Of a stretch of 64,000 nucleotides of DNA, positions 18,377-26,461 are shown piece after piece. The stretch lies in NCBI RefSeq assembly GCF_000092245.1, contig NC_014166.1, positions 806,001 to 870,000 of the forward strand. Reading direction: 5' to 3'. This stretch comes from Arcobacter nitrofigilis DSM 7299 (GTDB lineage Bacteria; Campylobacterota; Campylobacteria; Campylobacterales; Arcobacteraceae). Both the position numbers and the translations under genes were made by a program. The notes beneath the pieces were generated by a model. It had not been told where the DNA came from. It did not search any database and saw only the letters and a list, made by a program, of their open reading frames with translations. Position 1 is the first letter of the stretch, and the number at the start of each line of letters is the position of its first letter.

Positions 18377-18958
18377 ATGAGCTTAAGTCAAAGAAGAGTA
18401 AGCCAAACAGTAAATAACTTTTTTACTTTGGTTTCTATTATAATACTTGCTGTTGTAATTACTCTTTATTCAAAATTTGGACCAAAAGTGAAAAAAGAAG
18501 CTAGAACAAACTCTAACTTACAATGTCAAAAAGAGACTTTCACTTTTGATTCTATTACTAGACCTGAACTCTTAAAAGATGCAAGTTATTATATGAAAAA
18601 TGGTTTGTATGTTTTAAGTGGTGGTTTTACAAAACCTCGATTTGGTAAGTTTTATTTAAAAGATAAAATCTCTATAGATGAAGCAGATGATTTCTTTAAA
18701 ACTTCAATTTCTTTTCCTCAAAGAGAAAATCCAGTAAAATACTTAAAAATAAAATATGAAATCATAGAAAATGATAAAAATGATCCTAGAAAAAAAGATG
18801 AAAAGAGTAAATCTTTTGCTGGAACTATCTTAAGCTCTTTTAGAATAAATGGGAAAGAAGTTTTTATGATGGAAACAAACTTTTTACACTATGATAAAAA
18901 TGAGATTAAAAATAGAATAGAATGTACAATAAAGGCTTTTAAATACAATGCAAAATGA
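18377..18958 (+). CDS. Conserved membrane-anchored hypothetical protein
   Basis: Not recognised. The 193-residue product has one N-terminal membrane segment (about residues 15-33) and a mixed alpha/beta soluble part on the far side. The soluble part holds two Cys (LQCQK and RIECT) that could form a disulfide if periplasmic. It lies 4 nt after lon and overlaps the rhomboid gene by 11 nt, so it belongs to the bamD-lon-rhomboid transcript. A link with envelope protein quality control is suggested only by that position. Confidence 0.75.
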   Translation: MSLSQRRVSQTVNNFFTLVSIIILAVVITLYSKFGPKVKKEARTNSNLQCQKETFTFDSITRPELLKDASYYMKNGLYVLSGGFTKPRFGKFYLKDKISIDEADDFFKTSISFPQRENPVKYLKIKYEIIENDKNDPRKKDEKSKSFAGTILSSFRINGKEVFMMETNFLHYDKNEIKNRIECTIKAFKYNAK

Positions 18959-19475
18959 AAAACTAATAACTGTCACAAATATAATTATTCTTATTACCGT
19001 TATAATGTATATAATTCAAATAAATATGCCTAATGGTTCTTTATATTTAGGACTAAATATGTTCTTTCTTGAAGGACTTTGGTATCAACCTTTATCTACA
19101 ATGTTTGCCCATGGTGGAGTAGGGCATATATTGATGAATATGTTTGTGCTTTTTCAATTTGGAAATATGATAGAAAAATATAGAGGGGTAAAAGCTTTAT
19201 TGGTTCTTTATTTTATAGGTGGAATTATAACTTCATTATTGAGTTTTTATTTTATGCAAGCAATAGGAATGAATAACAACTTAGTAGGTGCATCAGGTGC
19301 AATTTGTGTGCTTTTAGGATATGTTGCACTAATTGATACTTATCAAAGAAAAGGTATCATTACTTGGATTTTAATTATCTCTGTAGCACCTGTTTTAATA
19401 GGTCTTCCAGTAGCTTGGTATGCTCATCTTATTGGTTTAGCTGTTGGTTTTGTTATGGGTAAATTTTTCAAATAA
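18948..19475 (+). CDS. Rhomboid-family intramembrane serine protease
   Basis: Six-TM membrane protease that cleaves other membrane proteins. The compact 175-residue protein consists only of the rhomboid core. It has the conserved HGGVGHILMN segment in TM2, the catalytic Ser in GASGA (TM4) and the catalytic His in WYAHLIG (TM6) followed by a glycine-rich helix. Start overlaps the preceding gene by 11 nt. Substrates unknown. Confidence 0.92.
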   Translation: MQNEKLITVTNIIILITVIMYIIQINMPNGSLYLGLNMFFLEGLWYQPLSTMFAHGGVGHILMNMFVLFQFGNMIEKYRGVKALLVLYFIGGIITSLLSFYFMQAIGMNNNLVGASGAICVLLGYVALIDTYQRKGIITWILIISVAPVLIGLPVAWYAHLIGLAVGFVMGKFFK

Positions 19476-19476
19476 A

Positions 19477-19635
19477 TTAATTCACAAAATAAGTAACTAT
19501 ACTCATAACAGCTATTACGAAAAAAATACTAATAAAAATCTCTTTTAATTTAATAGTAGGATTTAAAATCCCACAATAGGGACATTGTCTTAATTTAGGT
19601 TCTATTTCAGTTTTACAGTTTCTACAAGGTTCTAT
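19477..19635 (-). CDS. Small zinc-ribbon membrane protein with apparent AUA start
   Basis: A 52-codon gene without a standard start codon. The translation shows a zinc ribbon (CRNC then CPYCG, two CXXC pairs 11 residues apart) followed by one membrane helix (about residues 32-50). There is no ATG, GTG or TTG before the first CXXC: a stop codon lies two codons upstream of ATA at 19635-19633. AAAGGA lies exactly 6 nt before that ATA, and a TTGACT-N17-TATATT promoter lies just before it. I infer initiation at AUA. An ATG-to-ATA change or a base-call error would explain it equally well. Function unknown; DUF-type zinc-ribbon/TM proteins of this size are common. Confidence 0.65.
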   Translation of the reverse strand: MEPCRNCKTEIEPKLRQCPYCGILNPTIKLKEIFISIFFVIAVMSIVTYFVN

Positions 19636-19656
19636 TTTTTATCCTTTAAAATTGAA

Positions 19657-19685
19657 AATATACAGCAATATTTTTTTAAAGTCAA
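19657..19685 (-). promoter_or_regulatory. Sigma-70-type promoter for the zinc-ribbon gene
   Basis: On the minus strand TTGACT (19685-19680) and TATATT (19662-19657) are separated by exactly 17 nt. The predicted start of transcription lies about 15 nt before the ATA start codon, just upstream of the AAAGGA ribosome site. Confidence 0.55.
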
Positions 19686-19729
19686 ATATTACATTATGAC
19701 ATTTTATATCAAATTGTAATAAATTATTG

Positions 19730-19735
19730 TATAAT
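19730..19735 (+). promoter_or_regulatory. -10 box placing transcription start at the polymerase ATG
   Basis: A perfect TATAAT ends 6 nt before the ATG at 19742, so transcription would begin at or next to the A of the start codon. No ribosome-binding site is present in the interval. A leaderless mRNA is the simplest reading. The -35 region is AT-rich without a good match. Confidence 0.5.
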
Positions 19736-19741
19736 ACTTTT

Positions 19742-21007
19742 ATGATTATACACCTAGATATCGATTCTTTTTTTGTATCTGCCCATAGAACGCTAGATAG
19801 TACACTATTAGGCAAAGCAGTTGCTGTGGGAGGAAGAAGTAATACCTCAATCTTTGATAATAAATCAAATGAGAAAAAAGTACTAAGTGAAAGTAATGGT
19901 GCTTTTGTTAGTTCTATTTTAATAAAAAATAGTAAAACTTCTAAAGAGTACTATAAAGATGAAAATGGTCGAATAAGAGGAATAATCACAACATCTTCTT
20001 ATGAAGCTAGAAAACATGGTGTAAAAACTGCTATGAGTGTAAATGAAGCTTTGATGCTTTGTCCTCACTTGATAATGATTCCACCTGATTACTCTTTATA
20101 TCATGATTTATCCCAAAAACTTAATAAGTATTTATACACAAAAACACCCCATGTGGAACAATCTAGTATTGATGAATTTTATATAGACTTAAGTGGATAT
20201 ATTGAAGATAGTGATATAGAAAATTTTGCAAAAGATTTAAAAAATGAAGTATTTGAAAAGTTTAAGTTACCCATATCTATAGGTATTGCAAATACAAAAT
20301 ACATAGCAAAACTTGCAACGAATGGTGCAAAACCAGATGGTATAAAAATAATACAACAAGATGAAGTATATGATTTTATAAAAGATAAAGCAATCTCAGA
20401 ATTTCCAGGTATTGGAAAAGGTACTGAAAAGAAATTGTTAGCACATGGAATTAGAAGATTAGGTCAAATAAGAGATAAAAAAGCTCTTTTTTATTCGTGG
20501 AAAAAATCAGGAATACAACTTTATAATAGAGTATTAGGATTAGACAGAGAAAAAACCCAAACAAGAACTTCTAAAAAATCAATAGGAATAGGGCGAACAT
20601 TTGATCCCATACTAGATAGAGTTGAGATAAATAGAAGACTTGTAATTTTGTGTAGGTATCTTAGTTTTTTAGTCTTTAAAGAAAAAGTTACTCCTCAAAC
20701 ATTTTTTTTACAAATAAGTTATGACTATAAAAATAAATCAAAAGATTATATAAATACAAATAGACTTTTTAATGAAACATATTTTAAAAACTCAATTTTG
20801 CAACTATTTAAAGATATAGATATTCATCCAACCCATCATATTGTCCAATTAAACTTGTCAGTATCAAATTTCACAGAAAATAAAAATCACAGTTTTGATC
20901 TCTTTGAATATGAAAATGATAAAAAAAATTTGGAGTTAGCAAATAAAATAAATAAATTAAGAGATAAATATGGTATAGATATTATAAAAAATGCCACGGA
21001 ACTTTAA
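19742..21007 (+). CDS. Y-family DNA polymerase (DinB/UmuC-like) with N-terminal insertion
   Basis: Translesion DNA polymerase. The catalytic sites are visible: DIDSFF with the steric-gate aromatic residue, SSYEARKHGVKTAMS, and SSIDEFYIDLSG carrying the acidic pair; a helix-hairpin-helix-like stretch (EFPGIGKGTEKKL) follows near residue 220. Between the GG of strand 2 and GIITTSSYEAR there are about 45 extra residues compared with E. coli DinB. I choose the ATG at 19742, which starts directly at IIHLDIDSFF, over one 15 nt upstream. The length is about 421 residues. No LexA-like site was recognised. Confidence 0.88.
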   Translation: MIIHLDIDSFFVSAHRTLDSTLLGKAVAVGGRSNTSIFDNKSNEKKVLSESNGAFVSSILIKNSKTSKEYYKDENGRIRGIITTSSYEARKHGVKTAMSVNEALMLCPHLIMIPPDYSLYHDLSQKLNKYLYTKTPHVEQSSIDEFYIDLSGYIEDSDIENFAKDLKNEVFEKFKLPISIGIANTKYIAKLATNGAKPDGIKIIQQDEVYDFIKDKAISEFPGIGKGTEKKLLAHGIRRLGQIRDKKALFYSWKKSGIQLYNRVLGLDREKTQTRTSKKSIGIGRTFDPILDRVEINRRLVILCRYLSFLVFKEKVTPQTFFLQISYDYKNKSKDYINTNRLFNETYFKNSILQLFKDIDIHPTHHIVQLNLSVSNFTENKNHSFDLFEYENDKKNLELANKINKLRDKYGIDIIKNATEL

Positions 21008-21072
21008 GAAAACTAATCGAAAAAAAAAGAATAAAAGTAGTATAATTTTTAAAATTTCAATAAAGAGAGAAA

Positions 21073-21474
21073 ATGAACAAAAATAAAGAAATCGTAAAAT
21101 CTTATTATGAGAACCTTTGGAATAAAAAAGATAAATCATATATTGATAAACTATTTCATGATGATATACTTTTTAGAGGTACATTAGACGTGGAAACACA
21201 TGGTAAAAAAGAGTTCGAAGAGTACTTTGATATGATTTTACATGCTCTTCCAAATTTATATCATGGGGTTGAACTTATGATTGCTGAAAATAATTTAGTA
21301 AGTGCAAGAGCTATCTATAATGGAACTCATTTGGGAAAACTTTTTGATATAGAAGCAACTAACAAAAGAATTAGATATAACGGGGCTTCATTTTTTAGAA
21401 TAGAAAATGACAAAATAAAAGAGATTTGGGTTTTAGGGGACTTAAATTCTTTATATAAACAGTTAAGCAAATAA
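21073..21474 (+). CDS. SnoaL/NTF2-like protein
   Basis: A 133-residue alpha/beta protein of the NTF2-like superfamily (SnoaL polyketide-cyclase-like branch). It starts with VKSYYENLWNKKD helices and ends with a sheet (YNGASFFRIENDKIKEIWVLGD). Such proteins bind or isomerise small hydrophobic molecules; the substrate cannot be inferred. AGAGAGAA precedes the ATG. Its stop codon shares one base with the start of the CorA-like gene (TAATG), so the two are coupled. Confidence 0.8.
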   Translation: MNKNKEIVKSYYENLWNKKDKSYIDKLFHDDILFRGTLDVETHGKKEFEEYFDMILHALPNLYHGVELMIAENNLVSARAIYNGTHLGKLFDIEATNKRIRYNGASFFRIENDKIKEIWVLGDLNSLYKQLSK

Positions 21475-22250
21475 TGAAACATAACGAAATCAATAATTTT
21501 CATATTTCAGATATAGAAAATGAAGTTCATCCTTCTATATTTATTAAAGATGAAGATTATGATTTATTTATTTTACGAATTCCTCAAATAATAAATGATA
21601 AATTAATTCCAGTTAGTAAAGCTTTTATAATTACAGATAAATCGTACTTTTATTTTGATAAGGAAAATAAAGATTTTGTTGATTTAAAAAATATCGATGG
21701 ATTTTATAAATATTTGAATAATGATATTGACTCAATTTTAAATATAGTAACCAGTTATATGAGTGAAATAGAACAAATTGAAGATGATTTTTATGATAAC
21801 AAAATTGATAAAAACTTTAATAAACAATGGTTCTCATATAAAAATGATTTTATAAAAATGAATAGGGTTTTATTTAAGTGTGCTGAAGTTATGAATATCT
21901 TAATAAGTAATTACAATAAAGATGATGATTATTTAAAAAGAAACTTTGAAGATCTGCAAGAGCACTTACATAGAGCACATAGAAATTCTGGTATGTTATT
22001 AGAAAAAATTGATGCTTTACATAATTCATATATCATTGAAAATAATGAGCAAATGAATAGAACAGTTTATATTCTTACTTTATTATCTGGAATATTTTTA
22101 CCACTAAATTTAATTGTTGGTTTTTTTGGGATGAATACAACTTCTTTGCCTTTTAGTAAAACAGATGATGGAACGTTTTTAGTTATAAACGTTTTATTTA
22201 TTTCTGTAATTATTTCTACAATTTTAATTTACTTTATCAAAAAAAGATAA
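21474..22250 (+). CDS. CorA-like divalent-cation channel
   Basis: Magnesium/cobalt-type channel of the CorA superfamily. The 258-residue protein has a cytosolic alpha/beta head (1-110), a long stalk helix (110-195), and two C-terminal membrane helices joined by the ion-selectivity loop GFFGMNTTSLPF. The GMN signature is intact. It is shorter than classical CorA (about 315-350), mainly in the N-terminal domain. It ends inside a perfect bidirectional terminator. Confidence 0.88.
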   Translation: MKHNEINNFHISDIENEVHPSIFIKDEDYDLFILRIPQIINDKLIPVSKAFIITDKSYFYFDKENKDFVDLKNIDGFYKYLNNDIDSILNIVTSYMSEIEQIEDDFYDNKIDKNFNKQWFSYKNDFIKMNRVLFKCAEVMNILISNYNKDDDYLKRNFEDLQEHLHRAHRNSGMLLEKIDALHNSYIIENNEQMNRTVYILTLLSGIFLPLNLIVGFFGMNTTSLPFSKTDDGTFLVINVLFISVIISTILIYFIKKR

Positions 22251-22273
22251 CTATTTTTTAGTTATCTTTTTTT
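22239..22273. terminator. Bidirectional terminator between corA-like and M42-like genes
   Basis: A 15-bp perfect stem (seven A, then GATAACTA / TAGTTATC, then seven T) with a 5-T loop. It carries the stop codons of both convergent genes and has A and T runs on both sides, as expected of a two-way rho-independent terminator. Confidence 0.85.
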
Positions 22274-23304
22274 TCAATATAAAGTTTTGATAAGATCAAA
22301 ACCATAGCATCTATAGATTTTTTAGTAGTAGTTTCTCTTACTGTATGATATCCAATAGTTGGAATTTGAAGAGTTGTCCCTTGAATTTCTCCATCTGTTG
22401 CATCAATTATTCTTCCTAGTTCTGTAACTCCCACTGAACCTTTTGTTCCTGCACTTAACATTTGATTTTCTAAATATGCATCTTTATAGTGGTAACTTAT
22501 ATTGTTTTCAATAACTATTTTTTTTAGTTTTTCTTCTAGTGGTGATTTGAAAACAGCATTTTCATCTCTATTTCTCAATACAATATCTAAATTTGTAATA
22601 TGATCTACACTACTGTATGGACTTGTATCTAAAACAAGAAGCTCATCTGTTGTAGTATTCAATCTTCTAAAATATTCAAGTAGAAATCTCCAACTTTTTC
22701 CAGCTTCTTCACTTGCTGTAAAAAATGCAGTTCCTTGGTAGCCAAGATGGTATAAATAAATAATCATAGCAATAGAGATTACATTATCAAGTTGAGCAGA
22801 AACTAAGCCATTCTCATCTATATTTAAAGTATCCATAAAAGCTATTGCAGTTCCTGGTAAAAGATGTTTAAGTCCATCGATTTTGAAAATGATATTCTTT
22901 CTTCTATCACAAAGAAAAGCATCTTTTATAACTCCCATCCCTAAATAACTTCCAGACCAAGGCTCATATGATTGAACTTTGTGATCCATAAATCTCATTT
23001 CAAAGTTTTTTAAAAGTTTTTCAGAGTTTGAATTCCCCCTTAAATCAGCTTGGTTTTTTGCAATAAAGGCAGCATATTGGAATTCGTTTTGTCCTGTACA
23101 AATTAGACCATGTCTGTCTGCATGGGCAGAAATATAGCCACTTTCTGGTTCCTTACCCTTTGCAACTAAAACTCCATCATAATATTCAACTGTTAAATCT
23201 AACTCTTCAAGCTCTCTTTTTACCCGCATAAAAAATGGATGTTCTGCTCCAACAACACTTGGTGTTCTGATTAGCTGTTTTAAAATATCGTAAAATTTTT
23301 CCAT
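22258..23304 (-). CDS. M42-like metallopeptidase
   Basis: Dinuclear-metal aminopeptidase/glutamidase fold. The 348-residue protein keeps the expected metal and catalytic residues: His and Asp in SAHADRHGL, Asp in AQLDNVIS, the Glu pair in TASEEAGKS, Asp in VLDTSPY and His in IGYHTVRE. This suggests an active enzyme. It is last in a four-gene operon, starting 1 nt after the AstE-like stop. In that context it may trim amino acids or peptides added by the RimK ligase. That role is inferred from neighbourhood only. Confidence 0.82.
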   Translation of the reverse strand: MEKFYDILKQLIRTPSVVGAEHPFFMRVKRELEELDLTVEYYDGVLVAKGKEPESGYISAHADRHGLICTGQNEFQYAAFIAKNQADLRGNSNSEKLLKNFEMRFMDHKVQSYEPWSGSYLGMGVIKDAFLCDRRKNIIFKIDGLKHLLPGTAIAFMDTLNIDENGLVSAQLDNVISIAMIIYLYHLGYQGTAFFTASEEAGKSWRFLLEYFRRLNTTTDELLVLDTSPYSSVDHITNLDIVLRNRDENAVFKSPLEEKLKKIVIENNISYHYKDAYLENQMLSAGTKGSVGVTELGRIIDATDGEIQGTTLQIPTIGYHTVRETTTKKSIDAMVLILSKLYIEKKDN

Positions 23305-23305
23305 G

Positions 23306-24352
23306 TTATTCTATTATCTCTTCATTATTTAATTCGTAAAATTCACTTTGTTTTATGGCATCTTCATTGAAGTATTCCATTTTATTTTCTGCAATATTTA
23401 AATTACCAAATTTTGCTATGTGAAAAACCGCATCGCCTTCTTGTACTAGTGGAATTTGAGATTTTCCTATGATAATTCCATCAAAGGGAGCTAAGATTTC
23501 AAAGCTATTGTCATCTAAAGGTTCATCAATATAAGCAATAACTTCATTCTCTTTTACAATATCACCTAAGGCTTTTATTGTTCTTATCATTCCACTTTCA
23601 CTTGCTCTTATCCATTTACTTACCCTTGAAGTTATTGGTGTCTTACTACCTTTTCGTATAACTTTTGGGAGCATAGAATTTTCTCTTAAAATATTGATAA
23701 TGCCTTTTACCCCAATTCTTATACAGGTCTCATCAAAACGTAGAGCTTCACCTGCTTCATAAAGAAGTATTGGTATACCACTTTCTTCTCCTTCTGCTCT
23801 TAGTGAGCCATCTCTTAATTCAGAGTGCAAAATAACAGGTGCTCCAAAAGCACGTGCTAATTTTAGAGTATATTCATTATCCATATTTGTTCTGATTTGT
23901 GGTAAATTCGATTTGTGAATAGAAGCTGTATGTAAGTCAATTCCTAAATCACATTTTGAAACTATTTCATCAAAAAAGATTTTTGCAATTCTACTTGCAA
24001 TAGAACCTTTACCACTTCCTGGAAAACTTCTATTTAAATCTCTTCTATCTGGTAAGTATCTAGATAGTGTCATAACTCCATATACATTTACAATAGGAGC
24101 AAAGATTATAGTTCCATGAAGTTTTTTTAAAATATTTAGTTTTCTAATTCTTCTAATAATCTCTATACCATTTAATTCATCTCCATGAATTGCAGCACTA
24201 ATAAAAACTATTGGCCTTGTTTTTTTCCCTCGTATTACTCTTATTGGCAAGTTTGTAGGTGTATTATAAAGTTTTGGCAATTCCAAATTTATCTTTATTT
24301 CTTTTCCTTTTGGTACAACAATACCACCAATTACCAAATCACTGCTTTGCAT
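23306..24352 (-). CDS. Succinylglutamate desuccinylase/aspartoacylase-family hydrolase
   Basis: Zinc-dependent carboxypeptidase-like amidohydrolase (M14 AstE/AspA branch). Zinc ligands are visible in AAIHGDELNGIE and DLHTAS, the substrate-binding RDLNRSFPG is intact and the catalytic Glu lies in LYEAGEALRF. The C-terminal 90 residues look like a lipoyl/hammerhead barrel (SGMIRTIKALGDIVKENEV). The 348-residue length is normal for this group. Starting 5 nt after rimK, it probably removes an acyl- or amino-acid-amide group; reversal of RimK-type ligation is the attractive possibility. Confidence 0.85.
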   Translation of the reverse strand: MQSSDLVIGGIVVPKGKEIKINLELPKLYNTPTNLPIRVIRGKKTRPIVFISAAIHGDELNGIEIIRRIRKLNILKKLHGTIIFAPIVNVYGVMTLSRYLPDRRDLNRSFPGSGKGSIASRIAKIFFDEIVSKCDLGIDLHTASIHKSNLPQIRTNMDNEYTLKLARAFGAPVILHSELRDGSLRAEGEESGIPILLYEAGEALRFDETCIRIGVKGIINILRENSMLPKVIRKGSKTPITSRVSKWIRASESGMIRTIKALGDIVKENEVIAYIDEPLDDNSFEILAPFDGIIIGKSQIPLVQEGDAVFHIAKFGNLNIAENKMEYFNEDAIKQSEFYELNNEEIIE

Positions 24353-24357
24353 TTAGT

Positions 24358-25290
24358 TTAAGCTCCAATATTGTCTTTTTTTATTTTTCTTTTTTTAGTG
24401 CTTGCTTCTGAAGCAGGAACTACACTTTTTTCAATATAGTCCATAATTTTTCCTGCAATATCTAAGTTTGTAGATTTTTCAATTCCTTCTAGTCCTGGAC
24501 TTGAGTTCACTTCCATTACAAGAGGTCCTCTAGCTGATGGAATCATATCCACTCCACAAACTCCAAGTCCCATAGCTTTTGCTGCTGCTATTGCTGTAGA
24601 TTTTTCTTTTCTTGTTAGTTTATGAGCTATAGCACTTCCACCTTGGTGAAGATTTGACCTAAAATCACCTTCTGCACCTTGTCTTTTCATAGCTCCAACA
24701 ACTTCTCCATTTACAACAAATGCTCTAATATCAGCTCCACCTGCTTCTTCAATATACTCTTGAACAAGTAAGTTTACATCCATCCCATAAAAGGCATCAA
24801 GAACTGATTTTGCAGCTTTCTCACTATCAAGTAAAACAACACCAACACCTTGAGTTCCTTCAAGTATTTTAAGAACTAAAGGTGCTCCACCAGATAGGGC
24901 AATGACATCTTTTGCACTTGATTTATTTGAAGCAAATACTGTTTTTGGCATATCAACATCATTTTTTGAAAGAACTTGTAAACTTCTTAGTTTGTCTCTA
25001 CTTCTTGTGATTGCTAAATTTCCAGAAGTACTAAATACATCCATCATCTCAAAGTGTCTTACCATTGCTGCCCCATAAAAAGTTCTACTTGCTCCAATTC
25101 TTGGAATTATTGCATCAGGGGTTGGAAGTACTTTTCCTAAATAATTTATGATAAGTTCACCTTTCATTATCTCAATGGTACATTTTAAATAATCAATTAC
25201 TTTTACTTCCCACTTTTTTGCTTCCGCTGCTTCTACTAATCTTCTTGTTGAATACAACTCTTTATTTCTTGATAATATATAAACTCTCAT
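24358..25290 (-). CDS. rimK: RimK-family ATP-grasp alpha-L-glutamate ligase
   Basis: ATP-grasp ligase that, in E. coli RimK, adds glutamates to the C-terminus of ribosomal protein S6. About 310 residues when started at the ATG at 25290, which has GAGGA at proper spacing and begins MRVYILSRN; an ATG 48 nt upstream lies inside the preceding gene and is rejected. Visible signatures: RSRDKL at the start of the ATP-grasp module, [19 protein letters not shown] and the metal-binding [14 protein letters not shown] Lys-rich tail of about 20 residues follows. The protein target here is unknown. Confidence 0.93.
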   Translation of the reverse strand: MRVYILSRNKELYSTRRLVEAAEAKKWEVKVIDYLKCTIEIMKGELIINYLGKVLPTPDAIIPRIGASRTFYGAAMVRHFEMMDVFSTSGNLAITRSRDKLRSLQVLSKNDVDMPKTVFASNKSSAKDVIALSGGAPLVLKILEGTQGVGVVLLDSEKAAKSVLDAFYGMDVNLLVQEYIEEAGGADIRAFVVNGEVVGAMKRQGAEGDFRSNLHQGGSAIAHKLTRKEKSTAIAAAKAMGLGVCGVDMIPSARGPLVMEVNSSPGLEGIEKSTNLDIAGKIMDYIEKSVVPASEASTKKRKIKKDNIGA

Positions 25291-25291
25291 T

Positions 25292-25717
25292 TTATTTTTC
25301 CTCTTTTCTATTACATAAATACTCTTGCGAAACATCAACTAAAAACTTATCTTTTAAAAATCTTCTTCCAATTAACATAGGAAATTTCATATCGGCTCTA
25401 TTTGTTAAAGATATGATACTTTTATATTTTTTACCAAAAAATTCTACACTTACTTTAATAGATGGTCTTATTTGAACTGTTCCATTTGAACTTTTTACTC
25501 GTTTAATTTTATATATGGGCAAAGTCATTCTTTTGCCATGATATGAGGTGTGTATTTCATCAAGTAAAGTAAAACTTACTTTATCTTCTTCTATTTCAAT
25601 ATCATCACAATGTAAAGCGTTTGAATCAGCACCCGTATCTACTTTTGCATCTAAGTCAAACAATTCCAAGTCAAGTATTGAAATACTTTCTTTTCTCCCA
25701 ACTATCTTCTTTTCGAT
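25292..25717 (-). CDS. Retropepsin-like 'ATP-dependent zinc protease' (RimB-type), apparent AUC start
   Basis: Small aspartic-protease-like protein usually encoded next to rimK. The core motif [11 protein letters not shown] and the C-terminal [15 protein letters not shown] are intact. Homologues begin with a strand resembling [11 protein letters not shown], and that strand is present in frame upstream of the first TTG (25669), so the TTG start would cut the domain. The only codon with a ribosome site is ATC at 25717, preceded by AAAGGA and 6 nt. A TATAAT box lies about 25 nt further upstream. I therefore infer AUC initiation and a 141-residue product. It ends 1 nt before rimK and heads the operon. 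Confidence 0.8.
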   Translation of the reverse strand: MEKKIVGRKESISILDLELFDLDAKVDTGADSNALHCDDIEIEEDKVSFTLLDEIHTSYHGKRMTLPIYKIKRVKSSNGTVQIRPSIKVSVEFFGKKYKSIISLTNRADMKFPMLIGRRFLKDKFLVDVSQEYLCNRKEEK

Positions 25718-25741
25718 GAAATATCCTTTATAGTTTTAAAA

Positions 25742-25747
25742 ATTATA
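25742..25747 (-). promoter_or_regulatory. -10 box of the rimK operon
   Basis: TATAAT on the minus strand within TATGATATAAT, about 25 nt before the inferred ATC start codon at 25717, giving a 5' leader of roughly 18-20 nt that includes the AAAGGA ribosome site. No clear -35. Confidence 0.5.
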
Positions 25748-25824
25748 TCATACTTTGGCATTAAATTATTAGGTGAATTTATTTGAAGAATTTTTGATTT
25801 AGAATTTTATTGTGAAATATTGAA

Positions 25825-25870
25825 AATGAAGTAATAGAAACTTTTAAATTTAAAGTTCTACTACTTCATT
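25825..25870 (-). terminator. Hairpin around the stop codon of the second TPM gene
   Basis: Arms AATGAAGTA / TACTTCATT, then TAGAA / TTCTA and CTTT / AAAG, form an 18-bp interrupted stem. The stop codon of the TPM gene lies in the loop. The T-run on the minus strand is weak, so termination is likely but not certain. Confidence 0.5.
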
Positions 25871-26461
25871 ACTAAGTTCATTGATATCATTTTCTTTTAT
25901 TGGAAAGTTTTCTATTAAGATTTCACTACAATTTTTTATCGCAGTTTCATATCCTTTGGCAAATTCTTTGTTTTTGACATCTTTTATAAATTGGTTTATT
26001 ATCTCTTGCCAATAACTATCAGCTATTTTTTCTTTTACATTTTTATCTGTAATTATTTCTACGTATTTTTCTTCAATAGATACAAAAAACATAATTGCTA
26101 GTTTAGTTTGTGTGTCATAAAGACCTTGATTGATAAACTCTTCTTTAGCTTTTTTTGATGCTTTTTTATATTTGTACTTTTTTGGTAGAAGAAACAAAAA
26201 TTGCTGTTTAAAATTATGAAATAGAAGTACAAAGAATGCAAAAGTTGATAATTGTATCTCAAAAAATATTATCGTACTTGCATTAAAATATAAACTAATA
26301 AGTGAAAGCAAAAATGTAAAAACTAAAGAATATACTAAAATCAATAGATTATAAGAAGATGAAAAGTCTGTAATAACAGCAACAAGTTCTGCTGAGCTTT
26401 TCTCTTCAAGTTTTTTTATTTGTTTTTCTATAGATTCTTTTTCATCGTTATTTAAATACAT
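25850..26461 (-). CDS. TPM-domain membrane protein (second of pair)
   Basis: Protein of the TPM (TLP18.3/Psb32/MOLO-1) family. It has a cytosolic or periplasmic start (KQIKKLEEKSSAELVAVITD), two membrane helices near residues 35-85, and a TPM core (QTKLAIMFFVSIEEKYVEIITDKNV). I place the start at the ATG at 26461, because the GGAGG ribosome site lies 7 nt upstream of it and directly abuts the ATG at 26467. This gives 203 residues and a one-base TAATG overlap with the previous gene. Function unknown; the lemA-TPM-TPM arrangement is conserved in many bacteria. Confidence 0.83.
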   Translation of the reverse strand: MYLNNDEKESIEKQIKKLEEKSSAELVAVITDFSSSYNLLILVYSLVFTFLLSLISLYFNASTIIFFEIQLSTFAFFVLLFHNFKQQFLFLLPKKYKYKKASKKAKEEFINQGLYDTQTKLAIMFFVSIEEKYVEIITDKNVKEKIADSYWQEIINQFIKDVKNKEFAKGYETAIKNCSEILIENFPIKENDINELSNEVVEL

